64,000 bases of DNA from Pontederia crassipes (Eukaryota; Streptophyta; Magnoliopsida; Commelinales; Pontederiaceae), in the NCBI GenBank assembly GCA_030549335.1, contig CM060194.1, positions 39,573,171 to 39,637,170 on the forward strand, in the 5' to 3' direction. The notes beneath the pieces are model-generated. The model made no database searches. It was given only the letters and a program-made list of their open reading frames with translations, and was not told the DNA's origin. This document shows positions 1 through 11,039 of this stretch, piece after piece. Both the position numbers and the translations under genes were made by a program. Positions within the stretch are counted from its first letter, which is position 1, and every line of letters begins with the position of its first letter.

Positions 1-2427
1 AACAAGTTACAAGTATACCTGAAGCCAAGAGCTGTAAATATGAAAGCATAGCAAACACCTTCTAACACAAGCAGCCAACACAACATAGTCTTCCGTAGAG
101 CTCTTTTTGAAAGGTTATATCAAGCAGATATGCTTAAATAAAAAATGCAAACTTAAGGAATATAGCTAATTGCATGCTTGACCATTATTACATACCTAGT
201 AACCAGAAAGTCAGCCTCAAATGCTTTAGTGAGGTAAGGCACTTACCAAATATTCAGTTAGGACAGAATGATATCATTGACAACCTCATGGTCATGGATA
301 ACTGCATCATTTTCTCAGCTAACGAAGTTAAATATTAACTCATGCCATAAAGCAGCAGTAAGGTGTATTCAAAAGGTGATAAAACATCCATCTGCACGAT
401 GGCATTTTCTTCTCAGTTACTAAAAAATCTACATGGATTAGCAATGCTGAAAAGTCCCATTAACTGAACACCAAATACTCATATGACAACACAACAGCTG
501 AGGGAACTATAATGCAATCAGGCCCATGGTGCGACATGCCACCTAACAAACTGCAAAATGACAAACTTACATCAAGTTACTACAAGATGTTTTCATTTAC
601 TAAGTTGGCACTCGTTATGCAATAACAAAGCAGCAGTTGAGGAACAACTAGGATGTAATTTAGACAGCTCTCCCATTATATCATCCATTCCCGCCTCTTA
701 CTATTATTGATTAGTTTATATGAGATTTTTGTAACTGAGTTTTACATCAATGAAGAAATCTGGATGACTATCATCTTGCTAGTCATCCTTCTTTAAAAAA
801 AAAATCCTCCTCAAGAACTTGTCTTGAAGGCCATTGAACAATCTGCATAATGGCACATGTTCCTAACCTATGAGACATATATAATTATCAAGTACCTCAA
901 AAAATGCAACAAAGTAGGTTGACAAACTTCAACTGAACCCCTCAAAGCAGCAGCTGGGGGAACTGCAATACAATCAAGCCTATGGTGCATAATGCAGCGG
1001 CTGAAGGAACTGCAATTCAATCAAGCCTATGCTGAATAATGCCACCTAACAAGCCAGGCAATAACAATAACTCATATCAGTTACTACAAGATGCTTTTGA
1101 CCACACATTTCCTCAAGCATTGACAAATTCAATTAGCTGAATCCGCAGAAGAATATCATAAAGCATAAGCCAAAGAACAAGAATACAATCAAGCCCATGA
1201 AAATAACAAGCAAACTAACTGCATAATGTCAAATATTCTGCACCTAAGAAATATGAGTTAGAAAGAACTTTAAAGTATAAATGACATCATAGAAAAACTA
1301 CAATGTGAAAATAACATTCAAACCAGCAAATGTTAGCCAGATCAAAACTCTTATTGGTGAAAGCAGAAATGACAAAAAAAAAAAGAACTAAAATCTGAAA
1401 AGAGCATTAAACAGCCAGCAACTGTGACCAAAAGGAACCTATGCCCATTCCATTCATCTATCCACATGAGAAATCCCCATTAACCACACACAGGAATAAC
1501 ACATAAAATGAGGTATAACACATTACAAATTGTACTAAACTCAACTTTCCAGTAGGCGAAACTACAAAGTTCAAAAACACCATAGAAAACTACAAAGTCC
1601 AAAAGCACCATAAAAATGTAAACAAAGTATTGGCACAAAAATCACGAGTGGCAACTAAGGCATAGAACAATTTTTAAAAGTACAAACTTATAAAAAAATT
1701 GAAATGAGAAAGGACAACTAGCAAGAAGGTAGTCATCCAAGAGACAAACTTATAAAATTGGGTACAGTAACATGTAAATCAAAACCCTCAAAGATTACTA
1801 GTTGACCAAAAATCCACGTTATCCATGTAAATTATAAAGTTTAATTGTTATTCCAGGAAATTGTTTTGTATTCATGTTTCCTCTTATGTCATAAAAAGGA
1901 TATGAAGTTATCAGGAAGACCAAAATGTTATCGGTCAGAAACCATTTTTTGGCATTAAGCCCTTGGATCTCCCTTTTTAACTGAAAAAAGAAATGATCTT
2001 TTGCCACAGAGTATCTTATAGAAATTTTGGTGGAACTGCTAGTTTAACACTGGAAAAGATCAAAGAACAATTATTCTATCCATTGGGGCAGTTATAACTT
2101 ATAACACTGGTTTTTGACACCTCGTAACATTTTTTAATTTATTTCATAATAGAACGAGAAACAAGAGGAATTGGATGATAGACTCCTTGTATAAGGATAA
2201 TTTCTATGGCAACTAATTAAAAAAAATCATGATCATCAAAGAACAAAAAAGAAATTTGAAGAAAAGGATGACCACCAGAGTTTGTGCTTGTCAATTGTGT
2301 ATATATATAACTATGAAATGAAGAACATGTACAAGCATGGGCTCTCAGGAAGAGAGTGGAAAAACAAAAAAGGGAAATGTACCGCAACTAACCAAAGCCC
2401 CGCTCCCGAAGATCAAATAACAGATTG
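1..2427. other. AT-rich intergenic DNA downstream of the PPR gene
   Basis: I see no credible coding region on either strand; the longest open frames are about 60 residues and resemble nothing I know. It lies 3' of the minus-strand PPR gene, so its right edge may contain that gene's 3' UTR. The only structure seen is a set of diverged repeats between about 487 and 1250, listed separately. Confidence 0.6.
487..1110. repeat. Diverged repeats, including a 45-bp tandem pair
   Basis: Positions 949-993 and 994-1041 are two adjacent imperfect copies of a roughly 45-bp unit, both containing the phrase CAATCAAGCCTATG. A related block at about 497-600 shares the phrases GCCACCTAACAA and AGTTACTACAAGATG with 1040-1095, so a larger unit about 480 bp apart was also duplicated. 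No terminal repeats or target-site duplications are visible. I infer local duplication rather than a transposon. Confidence 0.55.
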
Positions 2428-3999
2428 TCACCCAACATTAAAAATATGAGCATCAATATTCTGTAATAACTCAATAATCTTGTCAATGTTTGGATGTAAA
2501 CTATCCCCTGCAAGAAACTCGTGAACTTCCCCATCGACTTCAGTTAAACTACAGCCAGGTATCTTCTTGGTGCCTACATCCTTCATCTCCTTCCTTAATC
2601 TCATAACATGGCTCCAATGATTGTCTTTGGCATAAATATTTGAGAGCATTACTCGAGCCCATGAATCAGATGGATCCAATTCTAACAATTTTGATGCAAC
2701 AACTACTCCTAGGTCAGCATTGCTGTGAACATTGCAAGCACTTAGCAAAGTGCCCCACACAACTACATTAGGGTTCATTGGCATTCCAAGTATCATATTG
2801 TATGCTTCTTCTAGTAGGCCGAGGCGACCTAAAACATCAATCATACAACCATAATGTTCAATCTTTGGAGTAAGGTTATACATTTCCTCCATTGAAGAAA
2901 AATATTTACGAGCTTGATCTGCTAATCCACCATGGGCACAAGCATTTAGAACGCCAACCATGGTAACATCATCTGGCACAACTCCCAAGCTAAGCATTTC
3001 TGAAAACAGAGAAAGGGCATAGTCAGATTGTCCATGCATCGCGAGTCCACATATAATTGAAGTCCATGTATATAAATCTTTCCTGTTTGGAATTTCCTCA
3101 AAGACTTGAATAGCCTTCTCGATGCATCCACACTTGGAATACATGTCAATAAGACAATGATCCAAAAATCCATCAAGGTTCATACCACTTCTTCCAATAT
3201 ATGCATGGAGCCACATGCCAGTACCCAAAGCGCCAAGTCTAGCACATGCCGAAAGAACGATGGACAATGTGAGACTATTGGGAACAACATGAGAACAATT
3301 CACCATCTCATGGAACAACGCAACAACTTCCCGACATCTATCCATCTCATAATAACCTGACAGCAGCGTGTTCCACGAGATGATATCCCTAGTGGGCATC
3401 TCCATGAAAAGCTTATGGGATTTCTCTATGTCACCATGTTTTGCATACTGATGCATGATGGCATTCCACATGACGGGAGTTCTAACATGGATTTCATGAA
3501 ACAAACACCAACACATGTCCAACTCACCATTCCCACCGTATGTTCTAATCAACTCAGTTGTTACGAAGGGGTCAATCTCAATCCCGCTGTTGATAATATA
3601 TCCATGAATCATCTTTGTTACTAATGAATAATTCAACTGGTAGCATGCAGAAAGAGTGGTCGCCAAAGCTGTAGGATCTGGTAACAGGCGTGTTGAGATC
3701 ATAGTTCGAAAGATCTCTAAGGCTTCCAATGGCCTTCTTGCATTGACGTAGGATCGGATCATGGCCGTCCGAGGGACAAGCCCCGGATGGGGCATTTCGT
3801 CGAGCACCTTTCGCGCGCAACAAACAAAGCTGAGCAATGAGTACAGGGAGATAAGGGCACTAGAGACGAAATCATTGGACAAGACAATCCCGGTCTTACA
3901 GGCAAGAGCTTGCAGGTGCTGGACTCGGTGGGTGGCGAAGGGTCCAATGGGGGTGACGGATTTGATGAGGCCTACGAGACGCCGTGGAGTAAGCTCCAT
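2428..3999 (-). CDS. PLS-class pentatricopeptide repeat protein, E subgroup
   Basis: A single uninterrupted 523-residue frame without introns, as is usual for plant PPR genes. From about residue 42 to 415 it is a chain of PPR motifs; clear phrases are MWNAIMHQYAKHGD (177-190), SWNTLLSGYYE (208-218), LIDMYSKCG (283-291) and WTSIICGLAMHGQ (312-324). An E domain follows from about 416, with VVWGTLLSACNVH, then the E/E+ signature PGCSLTEVDGEVHEF (481-495) and a GDSLHP motif. The protein ends 20 residues later, so there is no DYW deaminase domain. Family knowledge: PLS-E proteins bind organellar RNA in mitochondria or plastids and usually serve C-to-U editing, with a DYW enzyme supplied in trans. 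No clear transit peptide can be judged by eye. The start is the first ATG of the frame. It has no obvious disablement and is the best candidate for a working gene here. Confidence 0.9.
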   Translation of the reverse strand: MELTPRRLVGLIKSVTPIGPFATHRVQHLQALACKTGIVLSNDFVSSALISLYSLLSFVCCARKVLDEMPHPGLVPRTAMIRSYVNARRPLEALEIFRTMISTRLLPDPTALATTLSACYQLNYSLVTKMIHGYIINSGIEIDPFVTTELIRTYGGNGELDMCWCLFHEIHVRTPVMWNAIMHQYAKHGDIEKSHKLFMEMPTRDIISWNTLLSGYYEMDRCREVVALFHEMVNCSHVVPNSLTLSIVLSACARLGALGTGMWLHAYIGRSGMNLDGFLDHCLIDMYSKCGCIEKAIQVFEEIPNRKDLYTWTSIICGLAMHGQSDYALSLFSEMLSLGVVPDDVTMVGVLNACAHGGLADQARKYFSSMEEMYNLTPKIEHYGCMIDVLGRLGLLEEAYNMILGMPMNPNVVVWGTLLSACNVHSNADLGVVVASKLLELDPSDSWARVMLSNIYAKDNHWSHVMRLRKEMKDVGTKKIPGCSLTEVDGEVHEFLAGDSLHPNIDKIIELLQNIDAHIFNVG

Positions 4000-6480
4000 G
4001 TGAGGGAAGAATTCTCTTTGTTATCTCTACTCCAAGAATTTATCCTTCCAGTAAATCTATGAACCCATCAGCAACAAACAATTACAAATATGTTGAAACA
4101 ACAAAAATTAGGACAAAAATACAGCAGTTCATCCATTGAAACATAGTGATTTGTTTCTTTCTGTTAAGAAATCCTGTCGGATCCAAATCTTATGAGCAGA
4201 TCAAACGAGAGGTGAGCAAATCAGAAACTTAAAAAAAAAAAAAAAAGCAAAAGAAATTAAAATGAAGAATGCGGACACAGCCAAGTCATGCTATATGTTC
4301 AATTAAAAGAAATTTGCTACTTGAATGGGATAAAAAGAAATTTAAATTAAAAAGTAGGGGGGAAATATTAGATAGAATGCAAGGAAATAAGTGGATCTAA
4401 TACAAATTTTAAATAAGGGGATTCAAGATTTTATTATTTTGGTTAGACAGACCATCTCGAGCGTAGTTTACATCTTACTACGATCTTAGTGTCCATTATT
4501 TATCTCGGTTAAATTTTAATACGATTTTAATTTTGATCGATCTCATCCGATTCTATAAGATTTCATATAATTAGTATAACTATTTAAATATTAACTAAAA
4601 TATATTTATGATAATAAAAATTAATTTAGATGATGTTTAGTATATTTTCTTTATTTTATATGTTTTGATATAATTTTGTTTAAAAATCAATAAAAAATAA
4701 TTTATTGATGTGTAATTTAATATTTAAATGTGACGAATTTATAAAAAAAATTATATATATATATTATTAATAAATAGATCATTCGAATTCGATCACCTCC
4801 TCCAAGATTTCGACTACCTTGATCTCAAGAGATTTGATAGCCTATAGCTGAATCAGAAAACTTTTTTTGACATAAATAAAAATAATATTATATTATGTGT
4901 TTTAACCTTTTGAGATGCAAACGTCCTAATCATATCTTCAATTAATTTACGAAGAGAACAAGTGAGAAGTAATTTTTTGTGTAAAGAAAACAAATTGATG
5001 TTAATCGTGAATAAAAATGTTATTTTTACTGATTATGAGTTCAATTATAATTCATTGTTGAAATAAATCAATTATGAAAATAACCTAGAAATTGAATAAA
5101 AAAGAAAATGTTTAGTTTATTATTAGTTAGGAACTCTGGGTGACCAAGGTTGGAGACATCTTTTCAACAAAATGGCATCAATGATTGCAAGTGTGAATTA
5201 TTGATGTAATAAAATTCTATTTCAGATTAATACAGAGAGGAAAGATGACTGGATTAACATCATAACATTTTCTATACTTGGAATTCTCACAAACTCATCA
5301 TATTGCAACTACAAAAGTATCGAGTTGCAGGACCACAGAACAATACAAAAAAAAAAAAAAGAATAAGAAGTTCATCTTTTGGAATATGAGGGAATAACTT
5401 GATGGAGAAAACTTTTTGTGGTGAATGTATCCAACAACTAAAACTAATGGCCAAAATCTTCCACATTTTCAAGCCTATCTGTCTACATTTTTAATACAAA
5501 AATCAGGGCTGTGTTTGTTCTGCTGAGACACATACCATGTATGATAAATACGAATGCTTCATTCAACATCAAAATTTATCAAGATGATTTTATAGTCTTC
5601 TCGTCTTAATAATCCATGCATTAGAAGTTATTTAAAAGATAAAATGTGTTTCAAAGAAACTACCAGCAGTAGACAACTTAAATCAGGAATCTAAGTATGT
5701 TCTTCCAATGACAGACATATATGTTTTACGAATGTGCGGAAACAAAATACTGCAAGTGAACAACGAATAATAAGCAAAATTGAGTTTTAAATCGCACATA
5801 GGTCAATGTAGTTTTACATAAAAGAGACTTCATTCAGTGCATGAGAAATATTAATGATATATCATGTATTTCCAATATTTCACAAGAGTAGGCTAACCAA
5901 CTTAGAAACATCTTGTAAAGGTCAATCAACAATAACAGAAAACTTAGATTTAACTTATTAGAATCAATATTTCATTTTGGGAATTTATATCCTAATATTT
6001 CGCCCCCATAAATCGGATACTGTTGAACCTTTCTCATATTTGTGCCATAATCCTTTCATATTAGCAATAACCCTTACCTTTCAAAAGCACAACACAACTG
6101 GCCATTCCCTTCACTAAGAAAACCTGAAACTTCAAATCCTGCAAGACCACCAAGAACATTAATTTCTCTCCTTTCATAGCTCAAACGGGAAAGAAGTCTT
6201 AAATAATTCGAAGACGACCATATCCAGCCTCCGTAAGTCTGATCGCAATCACAAACATTATTCTTTGATAGGATCTTTCCTAATAGAATAATATTAGTAG
6301 CATGAATAGATAATTTTTCTTTGATTATGGTTAGTTATTTACTTCTTAATTTGATTAGTATTTTTTCTTTTATTTCTAGTTCTACTATAACTTCTTTAGG
6401 TTTACCCTATAAACAGGGACTCTTTGAACTCTTTTTTATCATATATAAAGAAGATAATTGTTTAAAGCTAACTATCTAAA
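4000..6480. other. AT-rich DNA upstream of the PPR gene, with one possible exon
   Basis: This should contain the promoter and 5' UTR of the minus-strand PPR gene near 4000, but no convincing TATA box was recognised. A-runs lie near 4230 and 5347. On the minus strand, 6265 to 6078 reads open for about 60 codons (phrases GGWIWSSSNYL and GGLAGFEVSGFLSEGNG) and ends in a good splice donor, AAAG/GTAAGG, at 6078; an acceptor-like CTTGCAG precedes 6138. I do not recognise the peptide and no neighbouring exon is convincing. Confidence 0.4.
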
Positions 6481-6707
6481 AGCCTGAATCTCTTTGGCTC
6501 CTAGTTGGACTAAGAACCTATCAACTGAAATCAAAATAGTTCGATCTTCATCAGACAGTTGTGATAACTTAGATTTTGATTGGACCAATGACCTAATTAT
6601 CCTTATTTTATGTTGTGATTTATCGCTTCGTTCATCTGAGAAGATTTATGCCCTTAGCTCGACATCAAAAGTCCAAGATCGGAATAGCAAACTTATAAGA
6701 ATATTCC

Positions 6708-7079
6708 ATGGCCTCTCAGGGATCATCCAACTTAGAGAATACATCACTACTAGAAACTCAACTTGAGGAACACATCAAACTATTAGAACTACAACAAAGC
6801 AATGGGAATAGCCACAATACACCAGGTTTTTCAGGGGCAAAGAACATAAAGACGATGAATATATTGACCGATCCACTCAAACCCTTCATATGAGAGTAGA
6901 ATTTTTACGATGGGATGAAAATGATCCTGTTGGATTGATTTCTTGGGCGGAGAAATATTTCAGATATCATCGCATCCTAAAACATTCAAGATGAAGCTTG
7001 CATCCATCAGTTTGATGGTGATGCTATTCAATAGTTCGATTGGCTAGAAATGAAACGTGAAAAAATTATCGTGGGAAAC
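6708..7079 (+). pseudogene. Gypsy gag, 5' part
   Basis: Starts with MASQGSSNLE followed by a coiled-coil-like LEEHIKLLELQQ stretch, typical of plant gypsy gag N-termini. After a stop at about 6893 another frame continues with the capsid signature VEFLRWDENDPVGLISWAEKYF and then DGDAIQ, where the usual tryptophan codon is TAG. The frame runs to a TGG at 7072-7074 and is cut at the inserted LTR; the rest of gag resumes at 10386. Gag is the structural capsid protein; this copy cannot make it. Confidence 0.75.
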
Positions 7080-7727
7080 TGTCACGACCCCGATTTAAAC
7101 CTTAGTTTAAATCGGAGTTCGCGACTCATTACGGACGATCAAATAAAATTGGGAAAGATTGTAGAAACGTGATGTAAAATTTTTTTTATAACATACATAA
7201 GAATGAAAATATCATAAAATAAACTACATAATTTATGTATGATCCTTCAGAGCAAACCAATAATCCTTAAGTTTTACATTTGACAAAATGTCTTTGCCTT
7301 CTTACAAAATAATACATATGAATTATACATAACTAAACCGCTCGACATCCTAATAGAAGGATACGAATGACTCAAATCTTTCCATCTTACCATGAACCCT
7401 TCAAATAATATCACCTCGTATAACTCCCAAGAATTATTTGAAAAATATTAGAAACAACAGAGTGAGCTAAAATAGCTCAGCAAGTTGATAACTCATAGCC
7501 TATATGTTACCAACTAATCAATTTGGAGGGACATAAAAAAGCATGCAATAATCATAATAGCAAAATAGGCATTTTCATATATTTAATAATTACATATATA
7601 ACATACTAATCGGAAACATCACACACAACTTGTAAACAATATCATATAAATCATATCAAACATATGTATGCAAATACAACACTCTCATATGAATGCACGG
7701 ATCACCAACTGGCCAGTGGTCGGTAGG

Positions 7728-8016
7728 TGGACTCTAGAGGTGGCTCCCATCGCGATCAGCGATGTAGCACTTAGTTCCATTCTACCTCATCCCTTTCGGG
7801 GAACAAATCATATAGCGATAGATGGACTCTAGAGGTGGCCTCTACGGATTCTAGAGGTGGCCCCCCATCACGACTACTCACGATGTGGCACTTAGCTCCA
7901 CATGACACTTAACTCCAGTCTATCTCATCCCATTTCTGGGGAACAAAATGATGCATTGGATTCTAGAGGTGTCTCGTATCGTGATCAGCGATGTAGCACT
8001 TAGTTCCAATCATCAT
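7728..8016 (+). repeat. Three diverged tandem units within the solo LTR
   Basis: Each unit opens with GGA(C/T)TCTAGAGGTG, continues with GCGATGTAGCACTTAG or a variant, and the first two close with a CTCATCCC...GGGGAACAAA segment. Lengths differ because of internal indels (about 95-130 bp). Internal tandem repeats of this kind are common in long plant LTRs. Confidence 0.6.
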
Positions 8017-9810
8017 ACATGCAATGTAGACATATGCAGATGCATGATTCATCACATAACGATCATATCTCGAATATCAGAAGATGAATCAAACTCATTC
8101 AAATGGAATAGGATTACATCCCATGGCTCCAAAACATTTCACATATGCTTTACCAATGAACCATCAATTGATCAATCATTCAAAACATAATTTTCATATA
8201 AACTTGACGATATATGAATTTAATACATATAATAATTGTATCTCAAATATCAGAACATGAATCATATCAAATATCATTTCAAACAAAATAAGATTGCACT
8301 AATCCATTCATATCATATACTTTTCAAATGTGCAATCATACAATCATTCAGATATACTTTTCATCATTGCATTTTTTCGAAATCAATTCATAGTATATCC
8401 AAAGCATATTCAATACATATAATAATCGATGTCACACCGAATTCAAAAAAGGTGAAAATATAGAGTAGGAGAAATCAACTTACTAGACATAATTGATCAC
8501 ACAAGGTGTTTCCCCTTTTCTTTTTTTTTTCTTCTCACATCTAACCCTATATCAATTATATATCTTCATATTATTATTGTGAAATGAACAACAACCTATG
8601 ATTATTAGAACGACACATATATATAATTCATGTATTCAATCTTCTTACTTTACCCATCGAAAGTGCATTATAATACTTTGCACATTTGGTAAAAGAAATT
8701 CATATCTTTTAATTCAAATGATCATTTTATTATGATTCATATTCCCTTTTAACTGTGAACTACTTTAATATTAAGCAATCAAAGTTTCATATTTTATCTT
8801 AGAAAGATGGGTTCTAAGGCAAATCAACATTCAACATGCATTCCATTATGATTCTGCGTTTTGGTAGACTCACTAACATGAATTGAAAATTTATAACTTT
8901 TGATACAGAGATCAAAATAATTGAAATAGAATTTTGTTTGACCGAATCTTTTCAAACATACAACATGTATTAATTTTGGATTTTTACTCATTATAATAGT
9001 TTTACAAAAATTTCATGATCAAAGACATCTAATTAATACCTATAAAACTAATACAACTCATTATATTCATAACTTTATCAACACAATTTATTTTGAGACT
9101 ACTAAAGTTGTATTAGAACCATAGCTTACACAAGATCCGTAGCCTTCATATTCTATTTCTAGGTTTGTAACTTTTAGCACAATTTCTAATTCAAGTTGAT
9201 TCGGTAGGACAGCAAGATATATACCACATAGCATATAAGATCTCAAATTACTTCTTTCCTCAATAAACAAACTTCTAAGTAATTATTCCCTGGAGGTTCC
9301 ATAAACTTTATAATCATTATAATACATTTTAACAATAAATTGAACATTCGGCTTCTACTTGGAATTTTTTCCTAATTTTGATTATTTTATGATATCTAAA
9401 TCATTAATCAAATTTCCTTATTGATTCAATCAATCTCACATGGGTGACTTTACATTTAATTTTCAGAAATTTAAACTACCATAAAATCGAAAAAATCAAT
9501 TACCTAATACGTACCTTGTAAATTTCTATTTCTTTCTTCTTCTTATCGTATTATTCGTGCCTTGTTGCCATCCCCTTTTTTTCTTTGGTTCGGTTAGCTC
9601 CATAGGTAAGGAAATTTTCATTTAACCTCTTTTTTTTTTCTTTTTTTTTTCATCTCCCCTGGTTCGGCCAGCAGTTAACATAGTTTTTTTTTTCCTTCTT
9701 GCTCTCCTTATTCGGCCAACATCCGGATGAGATAAGGTTTTAAATATATATGACATATGTGGGTATATATATCTGATTTTGAGGCGGTGCATACTTGAAT
9801 GAAGGACAAG

Positions 9811-9814
<4 letters not shown>

Positions 9815-9866
<52 letters not shown>
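9815..9866. repeat. (AT)26 microsatellite
   Basis: About 52 bases of uninterrupted AT dinucleotides inside the solo LTR; the peptide with a repeated Ile-Tyr stretch on the other strand is an artefact of it. Confidence 0.95.
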
Positions 9867-9869
<3 letters not shown>

Positions 9870-10385
9870 GTATTACATATAAGTGGTGGACGTGGCCTTC
9901 GTTCAAGGAGGTAAGCACCACGAGTTGATGATTATGCAACCATATCTTGATGTGGCATATGAGATGAAATACATGGGTGGCCAACTACTTAAGTTCCACA
10001 TGGATGAAAAGAAACGGTGGAGGATGATGGCAATTTTATCAAAATCCCACTACGCAATAACTAGATCATATAGCTGATAAGATATAAATTATAATTAATC
10101 AAATTAGGAGTTATCCTAATAAATAAGCTTAAGACTAATTGGGTTATTGTGCTTTATCTTAATTAATATCTACTCTATCTATCGGTTTAGATATTTATAT
10201 AAAATCATAACTAATTTTAATTTATTCCCAATATATAATTAATTGAATTTTAATTATTAATTAAGCTAATTGCCTGGAGGGCATTGTAATATTATAATTC
10301 AATTAAACCTATATCAAAATAATGATTAACTTAATTAATTTATAATCAAGTTAATTAACATGTGTATGATTATTCGGATATTTCA

Positions 10386-10860
10386 GAAACATTTTCTACG
10401 AAGTTGTTAATATGGTTCTGACCTTTAGAGATAAAAAATGTACATGGGGAGCTGGCAAAAATTCAACAAAGTACTTTAATATTAGAGTATTAAACTCTAT
10501 TTGAGCGATTGTCAAATCGTGTGAGAGATTGGAGTGAACGTCATTGGTTGGAACCTTTGTTGAAAGTTTTTTTCCAGACATTCGGCACGAAGTAAAACCT
10601 CGATGATCAGCCACCATGGTTGTCATTATTTCTTTTTCTCGAGTGGAAGAAGAACGTCTAAATGATGAGAGGCACCGATCAAATAAAAAATTTAGCAAGT
10701 CAATAGGAAATAGTAGCTCGACAATATATTCGCCCAAAGCTGGATGGTCTAATTGTTCATCCTCTTCTAAAACTTCTATAAAAAATTATCTCAACATGAT
10801 ATAAAGGAGCGTGCAATTAAAGCTCTATGCTTTCATTGTGATGAAAAATGATAAAGAGGA
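10386..10860 (+). pseudogene. Gypsy gag, 3' part with zinc knuckle remnant
   Basis: Continues gag after the solo LTR: the conserved GELAKIQQST and FERLSNRVRDWSER phrases lie at about 10445-10540, then a segment ending RVEEERLNDERHRS at about 10640-10680, and a CFHCDEK remnant of the CCHC knuckle near 10833. A TGA replaces the glycine of the RFGP motif and further stops and a frameshift follow. Only about 180 bases separate the knuckle from RT, so the aspartic protease is largely deleted. Confidence 0.75.
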
Positions 10861-11039
10861 CACGTACACTTGGGACTTCTTAAATTAATAATGAAGATTG
10901 AATTGGAAGGATAAAATGTGATATTAAAACAAAAACATTGCAATGTCAATTCTATATCAATCATCACATGGAAAAAATACTTTGGATGAAGAAAAAATGT
11001 TACATAGTTCAACTCCAACTTATGGGAGTAACACATTCA

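Larger units (their letters stand above)
7080..10385 (+). mobile_element. Large solo LTR (3,306 bp) inserted in gypsy gag
   Basis: The insert begins TGTCACGACCCC at 7080 and ends GGATATTTCA at 10385, so it has the TG...CA ends of an LTR, and is flanked by a 5-bp target duplication, GAAAC (7075-7079 and 10386-10390). Removing the insert and one GAAAC restores the gag reading W-E-T-F across the junction. No primer-binding site, gag or pol lies inside, so it fits a solo LTR left by LTR-LTR recombination. A TATA-like ATTTATATAAAATC near 10191 would leave a U5 of about 170 bp. It holds three diverged tandem units (7728-8016) and a long AT microsatellite. Its large size suggests a Tekay/Del-type family, but that is inference. 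Confidence 0.8.

Noticed and set aside
9622..9984. 120-codon minus-strand ORF with Ile-Tyr repeats
   Set aside because: It runs through the AT microsatellite and T-rich DNA inside a solo LTR.
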